A stretch of 64,000 nt of DNA from Ceratothoa steindachneri (Eukaryota; Arthropoda; Malacostraca; Isopoda; Cymothoidae): positions 70,404,920-70,468,919 of the forward strand of contig OZ018323.1 of the NCBI GenBank assembly GCA_963969495.1. The letters run 5' to 3'. How positions within the stretch are numbered: position 1 is the first letter of the stretch; each line of letters opens with the position of its first letter. The translations under genes and the position numbers were made by a program. Below are positions 22,986 through 33,950 of the stretch, piece by piece. The notes beneath the pieces are model-generated. The model worked only from the letters and a program-made list of their open reading frames with translations, was not told the origin of the DNA and did no database searches.

Positions 22986-24559
22986 GGGCTAGTCTTAAAA
23001 AACACATACCTTGCCTTGGGCTCATTGTGTGTGTCCTAACCTAGTAATGCATCCCATTTTGCACATGACTGACTATATTTAGCTATCTATGATTTGCACC
23101 TGATATAGTGGTGTACATATTTTGTCAATATCATCATCATATATATGTTTACAATAGTGATAAAATTATTATGGATTTCTTGAAAATTTGTAATTTTTCT
23201 GGTAAAAGGTAACTTAAAAACTATTTAATGAGACAATAATGAGGTTATTTTATCATATTAGTGTGAAATAACTATTGTACATTATAGAAAACTAAATATT
23301 AGTGTGTTTTCCTTCATTTTCTGACAAACTTGTTGAAATTAAAGAAAGCAACACCGATTCAGTTTTCCTGCAGCAGTAGGAGGGTGAGGGTGTGTGAGCT
23401 ATTCTCTTTTGCTGTTACTGACCCAGTAATTCAACTAGTGCATATTTTGCTTGCCTGTGGATAATAGTAATCGTTTTTCCTTCCAGTGTAATAGATAAAA
23501 AGAAAGTGGAAAGTTATGGGTAAAGTCAGTGACTTGAGTTCTTGGAAAATTGGACAGATCAAAGTTTTATTAAGTGATATTACACTAAAACAGAAAGATA
23601 TTGCAAAGAAATTGGGAGTCTCCTCTCAAAGAGTAAGCAATATAACAGGGTGTCTACCAGGTAATAAAGTAATAAAAAATAATAAAAATCCCAAGGTAAT
23701 AAAAAAAGTAATAAAAATTCAGAACAGGTAATAAGAATACTGAGATGATTCAGAAGGCATGCTGGAATATCACTATGCGTATAAATTAACCCAGTTGAGG
23801 AATGACAGCCATCATGTAATACCTAGCATTTTTTTATGTTCTTAGTCAATTTGTAAATGTATTTTTGTCTTCTCACTGACGTAGGTACAATTTTTGTTGA
23901 TATTGGTTTTCTTGTCTGCTGTCACCTACCCAGAATTTAATAATCACATCCTCATTACTTGTTTGAATATTTTTTTTTATAGCTGCTTTTTGTGGGCATT
24001 TATTGAATTAAATCTTGTACTGTAATTCTGTATGGCACTCATTTTTTCTAGAAGTGTTGTGTTACTATAGTTGTACAGACTATAGGAATAGTCTTCCTAT
24101 ATGGGGAGTTGACCTTCCCCCGCAAGTCTGGTTTATCAGGGTGTTTACAAGGTGCTCAAAAATTAGCAGTCTGCGTGGTTTGATTCTGAAAACGTAGAAA
24201 ATTTTGTCCCTTGGTTACATAAAACCCCCAAAGCTAATGACTTGTGCAATTCCAAGGGCCCAGAAGAGCAAGCAATACCGAAGGGTATTGCGATAGCCGT
24301 GCTGTCCGTCTGTCACTCGCATGACCCTCCTATTGAGCTGGACTTAGAATAATAATTTTGCCTACAACAACACCAAAGGGTGTTCGACGGGCTCGCCTGT
24401 ATTTTCATTTTGTTTATTCATTTAATGAAGTGATTTTCCATTGTTGTTTTTTTGTTTTAACTATGAATCCTTTTTTGTTTCAGGTTTTTTTAAACATTTT
24501 TTTAATTTAACCTTCGCTTTTTTAAGAATATATAAAAATATAAAATAATTATTTCTATA

Positions 24560-26828
24560 ATGCCTGGAAAAAAATATTTCCATACTAAGTGGCTTTGCAT
24601 GCCAGAATTTAGTGAATGGCTTGCAGCTGGGTCAAATCAGTATGAAGCCCAGTGCATTATGTGCAAGAAAACCTTTGCCATAAGCGGTTCTGGCATTTCT
24701 CAGGTAACAATTCACTCAAAGGGGAAATCTCATATTACAACAATCAAAGCAATGAGACAGCCAACCTTAAAAAATATATTTGAGAAAGATTCAATGACAG
24801 CTTGTGAAAAACCACCAACCGAACATGAAAGTGCTACTGATAAATCATTGTAAAACGAGACTGAGAAGAATCAACAGCCGCCTTCATTTGTATTCTCACA
24901 GGCTCTGCGAGATGAAGTTACAAGGGCAGAAATCCTGCACTGCTTAAAAATTGTCCATACACACAGTTCTGCCAGGTCTGCTGATAACTCGGGTGACTAG
25001 TTTCGTAAAATGTTTCCTGACAGTAACATTGTAAAGAAATTTAAAATGTCGAAAGATAAGGCTAGTTACATGATCACATTTGGCCTGGCGAATATTATCG
25101 TGAAAGAATCCATTCCTTAATTTCTTCAACTGATCTGCTGGTTGTGATGTTTGATGAATCTCTAAACAAGATTGCTCAGAAATGTCAGATCGACATTCAT
25201 TGTTGTTACATTGACAGCAATGGCATTGTAATCACAAGATACATCACTTCAGCCTTCTTAGGCAATGCCACTGCTGACATTTTGTTGCTTGTTTTAGAGG
25301 AAAGCATACCTAGTACAAGTGGGCAAAGGATATTAGAAAAAATTATTCAAATAAGTATGGATGGGTTGTCTGTCAATTGGATGCTGTTCAACAGTGTTCA
25401 AAAGGAATTGTCAGGTACTCCCTTTTAGCTGTTGCAAATTGGAACTTGTAGTCTTCACGTCATTCACAATTCATTTAAAACTGGATTCAATAAATGTAAT
25501 TGGGAACTGGGAAATTTTCTTAGAGCATGTTATTATTTGTTTAAGGATTCTCCTGCACGGCATGCAGAATTTTTGCGAAATACAAATGTATCACCTTTTC
25601 CTTTAAAATTCATAGGAATGTGCTGGATTGAAAATCATACTGTAGCTTCTCGGATCATAATGATGCTTCCTCAATTAAAAAAGTTTGTTGATACAGTGAT
25701 TGCCAAAGAGATGAAAACATCACCTCGGAGTTTGGAAACTCATCAAAGCCATGAACAACATGCATCTTCTGGAAGCACGACTTAATTTTTTTTGTTTAAC
25801 GGCAAAAGAATTTGAACCATTTCTAACAGAATTTCCAAGCAATGCTCCTCTTGCCCCATTTCTTTATGAGAAACTGCTAAACATATTCATAAATCTTCTA
25901 AAGAGATTTGTCAAACGCGATGTCTTAGAGTCTGCTAGATCAGGGTCAGATTTGCTGAATTTGGATTTTGAAAAGGCTAGCAATTGGAAACCATTACATG
26001 AGATTGATGTTGGCTATGGAGCCAGGCGCTCTTTACATCCCACTGCACCCAAGCAAACTGAAAAAGTTTTACAGGAATTTAGATTTGACTGTCAAAAGGT
26101 TTTAAAGGATATAATTCATAAAAGAGCCCACTGCAGTATTCCTTGACAAGGGCTGTTAGTGCTTTAGATCCAAATGTAATTATAACTAGTTCCACAATAT
26201 CCCTAAAGCATTTTAGGTTGTTGTGTGATAAACCTCTCAACAGTGGTTGCCTGGCCGCCACTTCTGCAGATTCAGTGACAAGTTTGTGGAGCAATTTGTT
26301 ATCTACTTCTTTTTTGGAAGAAGCCAAAATATTTATTTCTAAAACTGAACCCGATTCTGAAGAACGTCTAGATAATTTCTACAATGAGACTTTAGGGGAA
26401 TGAGCCAAAGTTCAAGAAACTCTTAAATGTTAACCGTGGGGTTCTATTATTATCCCATGGTAATGCTGCAGTAGAAAGAGGGTTCTCTGTAAATATACTA
26501 TTACTTCAGGGAAATCTAACAGAGTGTTCTTTAATAGCACAGAGATTAGTGCATGAACAAATTCAGGCAAAAAAAAAACTGGTTTGACATCCAAATTGAC
26601 AAGTCAATGATAACTGCTGTTATATTGGCATCCCAAAGAAGGAAACATCTACAGGAACAAAAAGAAAAGGAAGAAACTCTAGATATATGTAGAGTGTCTG
26701 AAAAAAGATGCCTGTCTGAAGTGAAGGAGCTGCAAGCAAGAAGGCAGAAAATTCTTTCAGAAAAAGAAGCATCTATTCGTCAAATCGATGCAGAGCTCAC
26801 GCGACTGAAGGAAAAGAAAAATTATTGA
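24560..26828 (+). pseudogene. hAT-type transposase relic with BED-like zinc finger
   Basis: The first frame (MPGKKYFHTKWLCMPEFSEW) contains a BED-like finger with C32, C35, H52 and H58. Later frames carry KFKMSKDKASYMITFGLA and VVMFDESLNK (the DES catalytic region), with ISMDGLSVNWM and LQIGTCSLHVIHNSFK. The hAT C-terminal dimerisation motif SHGNAAVERGFSVN lies at about 26,455-26,500, and a Lys/Glu-rich coiled-coil tail ends at LTRLKEKKNY. Stops or frameshifts occur about every 100 codons, so it is inactive. In architecture it resembles the ZBED/KIAA1586-type hAT proteins; the exact family needs a search. Confidence 0.8.
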
Positions 26829-28120
26829 AATTGGTGACTGTTGTGATTAACTGATTCTCATTTGTTAGCCATTGGGCAACACAGTGGCCGACAGGCTATT
26901 GTTATCCCTTGTGTCCGTCTGTCTGTCCGTCACACCATTGGCCCCCCAGTGACTTCCACACAACGACACCGATGGCTTTCTACGTGTAATTTTGTTTATA
27001 ATTGACACTGCTTTAAGGGCTTTCGTTGTCTTCTTTTTTACTTTTGATTATGGGAGCTATGTTGTATGTAGATTTTAATAGTGCAGTGCTATGGCATTGA
27101 TTAGTGCCATCTTCTTTTAGTGTTTCTTTCTCTGTATTTTTAATGTACTTTTGCATATTATTATAATAATAAAGGCCGGAGGTCCCCCGTGGTAAAGTTT
27201 GAGAGCGGCAACCCAGCCAGCTCATTGTCATTCAGGTTGCTGGGTGTGGCTATAAGGGGTGGAGGAGGCCACGAGACTGGCTGGGTTGTTTTCTCTTCAT
27301 TCTGTTGCTGGGAGAGTACAGATCTCTGTCATGGTGTGACCTCATGCTCTTTGGTTCGTAGGCTGCCCCATTGGTCTACTACACAATAGGTAGGGAATTT
27401 ATGCATATTTATTCTTTAAAATAAATGCATTTAACATTGGAGATATAAAAATGTATAATAATAATACTAGTTTCAAACTGATGGGGTCATGAGAGGTGTG
27501 GCTATTGAGGAAGGTGGAAGCTGCAAAATGTATAGCCAGTGGCTGTACAGTATAACCTGCAATTACTTAAAATACTTGAGTAGTTTAATATTGATTACTG
27601 CCTTTACTATGCATTAATACCGCAACAATATAGTTTTTTTTAAGATTTTTTTTTACTTTTGTGTCAAAAAATGAAGTTTGGAATATAGAACGTTTTAGTC
27701 TGTTATGGTAAGGTAGTACATCTCATCCAAATCATCCCTTTTGAAAATGCTCCCTAGCCAATGGCCCGCGCAGGCCTTACATGTATTTTTACTATGGTTT
27801 TGCTTTGAGGATTGCTATAATAGGTAAGAAGCTTCTTTGCATTTTATTGTCATTTTATTGTATTTCAGTTTCATTTTTCAGGATTTTGTCAGTTATATGT
27901 TCTTATGGCGAAGTTTGTTGCTTTGATAACCCACTGTCCACATATTTTACTGTGTTTGGTCCACATATTGAATTAGAAATGCCAAGACATGTTTTAGTCA
28001 ATCTGAAATTCGTCTGTTTTGTGCTAAATCAATATAAATGAGTGCTTGAAAGGTAATAAAATTTCAATCTGGAAGGTAATAAACAGTAATAAAAATTGAA
28101 AATCAAATTCTAGTAGACAC
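26829..28120. other. Non-coding 3' part of the hAT-like element
   Basis: A segment with the phased words TCCGTCTGTCTGTCCGTCAC (26,915-26,935) resembles one at 24,295-24,325, so this element carries two copies of a short repeat. A GC-richer block at 27,170-27,390 has no recognised identity. The rest is AT-rich. Confidence 0.45.
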
Positions 28121-29339
28121 CAATAAAGAAAAAAAATGAAAACGGTCTTAAGTTGGATACAACAAGGGCTCGAAATGTGGTTGCAAGAGGAAAACAACAC
28201 CAAGAACAGACATGAAAATAAAACAAATGGCTATTACGAACAAAAGCAGATGGCATTAGTCTTTCTTGAATAACAGTAAATAGGAGGTTACTGGACAGTG
28301 AATTACGAGCCTACTGTCCAAGAAAGAAGCCTAGGCTTACCAAAACCATGATACAGACACATTAAGTCTGGGCTAATGCTCATGCTGATTGGACTTCTGA
28401 GCAATGGGAACAGGTAAAAGTGGCACATTAACCAGTTATTTTCTTTATTAAGCATAAGAGAACATACTGTACCTACTGTAGTAAGTACATTCTGATTTAC
28501 CTACTAGCTACGCATTCATACTGAATGAAATAATTTCAAGTCATAACTTGTCTGGCTGTTTAACTACTGCCACTAGCATCACAGGTCATGTCAGTACTGC
28601 TATAGCATTTTATTTTGTTGCAGGTTGTGTTTTCGGATGAGTTAACTATTGCAGTACTTGATTACTGTGTGCAGACAGTAAGGAGGTCGTCAGGTGAGGA
28701 CTTTATGCCAGAGTGTCTTAAAAAGACTGTAAAGCATTCACAAAAAACCATGGTGTGGGGAGCAATTCCTGTACATGGGGTAAGTCACTTGAAGATTGTT
28801 GAATGTATAATGATTCAGTATATGTATATTGAAGTACTGAAAAACATTTTGGTACCCTCATATGGGGAATGGTTCTGTGACAGATCATGCATATTTCAGC
28901 AAAACTCACTTCCTTGTCACACGGTGCGATCAGTGAAGACATGTGCACAAAATGGCATTGAACTGCTATCATGGCCTGGAAATTCCCCAGATATGAACCC
29001 TATTGAGAGTTTATGGTAAATTCTAAAAAATTAAATACATAAAGTTCTCATAACAACCAAATCAAAGCTCCTAGAACGTTTTATCTACATTTGGTTTCAC
29101 TGACACTATCAAGCAATTATGCAGAACTTTAATCAATGGCATCCCAGAGCATGTTAAAGCACTAAAATAGCTAAAGGAGGTCAAACCAAGTATTAATCAA
29201 TGTAAGAAAGGATATTTTTGCCATATGTATGAAAATAAATTGATTACTTGTCAATAAAATAACTTTATATAACCTTTTCCCAGAAAAATAATGAAATTTC
29301 AAGAAATCCATAATAATTTGATCACTACTGTATATGTAG

Positions 29340-30350
29340 GGTCAGTGGCAACTCTGGTTCTGGCCAGGATGCCAGCCTTTGACTATTTGTTGCCATGCCT
29401 CTGCTCCCAAATTTCCATAGTGCTGGGAGTATTGCATTCGGTCATTTTGGAGCCCACTCCATTTTGTGCTGGATCTGTGCCAGTGTATACATGTGGCTTC
29501 AGGTTTGAGGAGGGGTTCAGTTTCCACACTGTATCCCCTCTGAAGTTAGCAGGGCTTTACAAGGCGCTGCACCTGTCTTCACTGCTAAGCTGGTTGCAAT
29601 ACAACCACTCAGTACAGGAGATAATGTGTCATGCCCAGTTCGGAGACTGGATTGGGATTTATAGCGACTCACAAAGCACCTTGAGTCCTCTTGGGTCATT
29701 GAAATTTATCCCTCCCCCCTGGTTTGCACTATCCGGATGCTATAGTTGCTGCAAATTGGGTGGATGTTGAGATTATCTTCTGCTGGGTTCCTGGACATGT
29801 GGGATTTCCTCGGAATAAGTGCACCGATGAGGTTGCCAAAGAGTCTGAGGCCTGAGCAACCAGACCAGCGTTTAGCTCTTTCTCACCAACTACATGGCAG
29901 GAATCAGGGCAGATGCCTTTCTACTTGACAAAGAAGTTGTGAGATGGCTGAAGGGAACTTAAAGTTGTGGGCCATTGCACCATGACTGTTATCATGGACC
30001 TACCCCCCAATGCTGCAATGGTTTCAGGTTGCTTTCTCTTGTCTTTGAATTAGGCATTGCCATTTGCTGGAGCGATCGGCCTCACCTTATTGTGATGAGT
30101 ACCATTTACCCCAGCGTGTTTGGCACATCATTATTGAATGTCCCAGTCTGGGTTTTCTTTGCATACATTATCTGTCCCTGTATCAGGATGAGTGTGTATA
30201 CATTATCTGTCCCTGTATCAGGATGAGTGTGCATACATTATCTGTCCCTGTTTCAGGATGAGTGGTGTTGCTACCACTTCTTCTTTGTACTCAGGACAGG
30301 TTTGTGTGGACAGACTTGTGGACTATCTGACTTGAAAAACAGATGGATTG
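29340..30350 (+). mobile_element. I-like LINE fragment E (RNase H to ORF2 end)
   Basis: This aligns with about 43,480-44,420 of the full-length copy: GACTATTTGTTGCCATGCCTC, GTGCCAGTGTATAC, GATTTATAGCGACTCACAAAGC and CTGCTGGGTTCCTGGACATG. It is diverged and full of indels. It begins immediately after the right end of the Tc1 element. Near its end a 35-bp unit is present three times. Confidence 0.85.
30162..30265 (+). repeat. 35-bp unit x 3 inside fragment E
   Basis: The unit CATACATTATCTGTCCCTGT(A/T)TCAGGATGAGTGTG recurs with a 35-bp period; it corresponds to the CGTTACCTGTCCCGGTACGG region of ORF2, which is single-copy in other elements here. Confidence 0.9.
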
Positions 30351-30744
30351 AATTTTGTGGTCCTGTTGAATGTCCTTAAAGATTACCAGATCTTATCCGA
30401 AATTTTTCTCTTCATTGTGCTGAAAGAAATGATTTATAATGAAAAACCAGAGCTGCCAAAAACCTGAAGGAAACATTTAGAAATTTATAATAATTAATAA
30501 TGATAATGATCTTTGGAAACACATCACCTGTCAAAACAAAAACTTGATTTTCATGGTGTTTTTAAATGTGCCCTTCCTGTAAGTTGGCAGAATTTTTGTT
30601 TTCCATTTGCTTTGTGATCAAAGGTTGTGTGTAGGTAACCAGTTAAATTAAATTATTTTGTAGAGTAACATCAGTAGTTTAACTTCCCAAATCCTGTAGT
30701 GATTATTTTCTGGGAGTTGCTATAACTGCTTTCTGCTATTTCAG

Positions 30745-30932
30745 ATGAGAATGAGGAGGCTTCTGAAATGCCTTTAGATAACCCCAACATTGTCGGGGGA
30801 CTTTTAGATACAATTGTGATTGTCTGGACCATGAAAGCATCTCGTCTCAGTTTGCCAGAAAACCTGAAATATCTTGATGCTCTTCGGACAAGGATTTCAC
30901 GCTCCTTCCCGATTATTTGGGGCTTTTTTAAG
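30745..30932 (+). CDS. NCAPG2: NCAPG2-like exon 4 of the window
   Basis: The 188-nt exon lies between TGCTATTTCAG and AAG|GTATTT. It enters in phase 1 and ends on a codon boundary. It encodes about 63 residues: an acidic start (DENEEASEMP), then helical sequence with LLDTIVIVWTMKASRLSL and FPIIWGFFK. It reads as the return from the polar linker of exons 2 and 3 to a folded helical-repeat region. Confidence 0.72.
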
Positions 30933-31149
30933 GTATTTTTGAGGTTATTAGGTTAGCTTAAATTTGTTTTTAATCCAGATCACAGCAATCTGACTCAACT
31001 TGATTTCAAAGTTTTCCTACTTTGTCTATTTGTATTTGCTTTTGCAAGGTGGGTTCAAGTTGCACTTTTGACTGCTTGGTCTATAGGGAATAATTTGATA
31101 CACACAGGGCTCTGAGGCAAAAGTATGCCATTGCTGTTGTTCTAATAAT

Positions 31150-31312
31150 TTTATGAGTGGAGGTGAAGGTCAGGGGTGTGAAATGAATAGTCTATGCTGA
31201 TGATATGGGGCTAGTGGATTGGAGTAATTTTGAAATGTTGATTGAATACCTTGGCAAAGGATGTGTGAGGAGGGGGGAAGGATACAGTAAGTGCAGAGAA
31301 GAATAACCTCAT
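31150..31312 (+). mobile_element. Decapod-type LINE relic: YADD region
   Basis: One frame reads VYADDMGLVDWSN followed by a C...RRGKDTVSAEKN stretch, matching the palm motif (F/Y)ADD(T/M)ALVA and the downstream VNxEKxK motif of LINE reverse transcriptases. Only about 50 codons remain. Confidence 0.7.
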
Positions 31313-31314
31313 CT

Positions 31315-32640
31315 TCATTTAATGGCAACAGCTTTCCTGCAGAGGTGTGGAAGTGAGTCATAAGCATTCAGGGCAAGTTCTCACCAGCATTTAATACATA
31401 TCATGATCTCGCTGAATGCTGCCAACTGAACTCTACCTCCAGAGACAGAGAACCCTTCAAGGACAGATTTACATTGAGTTGTATTCCACTCTTGCTTAGT
31501 GCGCAGACACCACCCCTGGTCCAGATGATGTCCCGTATGCTATGCTTTGACACCTGGGTGAGCAAAGCATGGTGTTTTATGTTAGATTTGTTCAACAGGA
31601 TATGGACAGAGGGTATCCTCCCAGACTCCTGACAAATTACTATTGTGCTCGCTTTTCGCAAACCATGGAGAGATCACTCTACCCTGGCTGGTTAATACAC
31701 AATCTCTCTAACCTCCCTCCTGCAAGTGCAAGTTTATAGAGAAATTGGGAAATGCTAGACTAGCTTTTTTCGGGATAGCAGATGCCACCTGTCCCTGCAG
31801 TGTACCTTTCTCAAGATCCACTCCACATTGGATGCTCTGCTCTGCCTGAAAAATGCTGTCTGTGAGGCCTCCCTTCTTAAATAGCACTTTGCTACAGTGT
31901 TTTTTGATCTGGAGATTGCGTATGATACCCCATTGTGATATAATATCATAGAGACTCCACATGATGGGGTCGAGGGGATGCTTCCCAATCTCTATTTGTG
32001 ATTTTTTTGTGAGTTAGTTGATTCTGTGTATTGGTGGGAATTCCTCTTCAGTCCAATGGAGCAGGAAGAGGTTGCCCTGTAGGGAAGTGTCCTCAGTGTT
32101 GCACTCTTTGCCCTGCGCATCAACGATATTACATAATTGCTGCCTGGAAGAAGTTCTTGCTATGTTCTACATCAATGATGGTTTGATCTCTTTTGGTGCT
32201 ACCCAGATGGCAACTCTAGGGGCATTGACTCCAACAGTCATTGAACCACATCACTCACTATGATGAAACACACAGGTTTAGGTTTTCCTTAGCCAAAACT
32301 AAGGGGGTGCATTTCTGCACTCATCTACTGCTCTACCCAGACCCGGACTTGTTGTTTATAGGTTACACCTGGAAGTGGTGGATTCGGGCCATTTCCATCA
32401 TCTTGTTTTTGACAATTGGCTCAACTAAGAAACTCATATTTACTGCCTTGCGTTTCTACTGATCCTTTGTTCCTTCAAAGCTTTACTACAGATGTGAGTT
32501 TTATGCATATACAGCCAAACATGTATTGTGGAAGGTAGACTCGATCTATCTACTACACCATTCTCCGCCTGTCAGCTGGTGCTGTGGTGGGATACAATGT
32601 ACCTCCCACACTTTTTCACTAGGGTTTGGGACTCTTAACC
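31315..32640 (+). mobile_element. I-like LINE fragment F (RT region)
   Basis: This aligns with about 41,775-43,250 of the full-length copy with small internal deletions: GCAGAGGTGTGGAAG, CCAGATGATGTCCCGTATGC, GATTTGTTCAACAGGAT, AAATTGGGAAATG, CTGACACTCTTTGCCCTG-like words, and ATTGTGGAAGGT. The YVDD site is changed (TTCTACATCAATGATG). It is old and inactive. Confidence 0.85.
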
Positions 32641-33950
32641 ATTGGGTAAGCAAAAGTCCACTTCTGGCAGCAAATGAGACAGATATGCAACCTTCTACTT
32701 TAGCTAATTTATTTTCCCAAAGAATTTACAATTATGTACAATGATATTTATAAATACAAAATAAATTAAGATATAAATATACAAAATTGAGACAGTGCTT
32801 TTGGAATTATGGCAAATCAAAATAATATTGGAGATCTAACGGCCATGTCAACCTTACAATAATTCCAAGTTACAGACTCTACAGAAATAACTAGGCCTTC
32901 AGTCCGTGCGAAAGGGAAGGGTAAGACATCTTTCGGACGAACTGCCAAACTGACTCTCGCTTCCGCTTGAGTGTATTAGGGCATCCCCCTTACACAATTG
33001 GCTGAGCTGGTGGAGCCAAATTGACATAATGGTCAACAGTATCTTAGGGTGCAAGCCGAGAATGAGCTCCAGACCTGGCTAGGAGTGACCCACTATTCTC
33101 ACTTTTAATCACTATCTAAAATAATTACTCATTATCCTCACTTTTCTTTACATTATTAGCCATCATTTTATCCTCATGCAAAATGAAAAAAGGTGATATC
33201 TTTTTTATGCATGAATAAATTAGAAAAGATTATATTTAAATAAATTTATTCAGAGCTAGACTTTTTAGGGATATTTTATAGCTTATTCATTGGTTTTGGT
33301 GCTTGTAGTGTATGGTTAACTAGTGTAGTGCAAATTAGGTATATAACCATATACCTTAATATTTTTATTTGCAAGGCTTTTTTTTAATAAAAAGAATAAA
33401 TTATGACTAAATTTCTTATTTATTAATTAGGTAATAACTACCTTTTAATTGCTTTCAAGGGAATCATTATTTGGTGCTGGCATATTACACACGATCATTA
33501 CTTCTAGGGTAGAAGGTTGGAGTAATTTTCAGGTCCCCACTTCTGATTAATTATTATTCTGGCCTATAATCAACTTTCTCTTATCTTTCACTAAGGTGTC
33601 ATATTACTGTCATGCCTTTCTCTCTTTCATTTCATGCTGTCATGATGAACCAGAATGGATTTCATTAGTCATTTAGTAATTTGTTCCTTTAGATGTTATT
33701 TGTCTGGAGATCTCTAACAACAAATTTCTTGCATACAAATACTTTCCAAGTTTCTCTAGAGGAGAAATAGAGCTAAGTTATACTCATCAGATATATATAC
33801 ATTCTGACTGAGGAAGTTTATATAATCTATTTAAATCTCTAGTTTCTTTGCACACTTAATAATAAAAAAGTTCAGGAAGATATTTTTTGTTTATTTATTA
33901 TAAAGATTACAAAATGGTAGTGTTCTGTTAACAATACTTGGTTTGAAAAA
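32641..33950. other. AT-rich intronic sequence, nothing recognised
   Basis: The interval contains a block at 32,880-33,070 of higher GC with short inverted words (GAAAG...CTTTC). No coding or transposon signature was recognised, and no match elsewhere in the window. Confidence 0.4.

Larger units (their letters stand above)
23646..28121 (+). mobile_element. hAT-like DNA transposon inserted in the Tc1 element
   Basis: The left end CAGGGTGTCTACC and the right end (reverse complement GGTGTCTACT) are short inverted repeats. Flanks CAATATAA and CAATAAAG resemble an eroded 8-bp target duplication. Subterminal GGTAATAAA/GTAATAAAAA words recur five or more times at the left and three times at the right, all in the same orientation. 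The interior has a hAT-type transposase relic (24,560-26,828) plus about 1.2 kb of non-coding 3' sequence. Confidence 0.75.
23516..29196 (+). pseudogene. Tc1-like transposase pseudogene, intron-containing and interrupted
   Basis: MGKVSDLSSWKIGQIKVLL and KQKDIAKKLGVSSQRVSNI form the N-terminal helix-turn-helix (23,516-23,645). The hAT-like element interrupts the next codon. Coding resumes at about 28,122 (KKKNENGLKLDTTR-like) and runs to 28,413. A 210-bp intron follows (28,414-28,623; GTAAAAG...TTGCAG). The last exon begins VVFSDE and holds MVWGAI, and DMNPIESLW as third motif. The second catalytic motif reads FQQNSLPCH, with Asn in place of the catalytic Asp, and several stops are present. 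Confidence 0.88.
23152..29330 (+). mobile_element. Tc1-like transposon copy 2, split by a hAT-like element
   Basis: The inverted ends are CAATAGTGATAAAATTATTATGG at the left and, as reverse complement, CAGTAGTGATCAAATTATTATGG at the right. The repeat extends roughly 90 bp, with TA at 23,150-23,151 and 29,331-29,332. The shared ATTATTATGGATTT core links it to the element at 4,860-6,553. Removing the insert at 23,646-28,121 leaves about 1.7 kb. Confidence 0.9.

Noticed and set aside
27170..27390. GC-richer block in the hAT-like element, considered as a SINE
   Set aside because: No A/B boxes or tail that I can recognise, and no second copy in the window.
32880..33070. GC-richer block with short inverted words, considered as an LTR or small RNA gene
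   Set aside because: No second copy, no TG...CA ends and no recognisable tRNA or snRNA structure.
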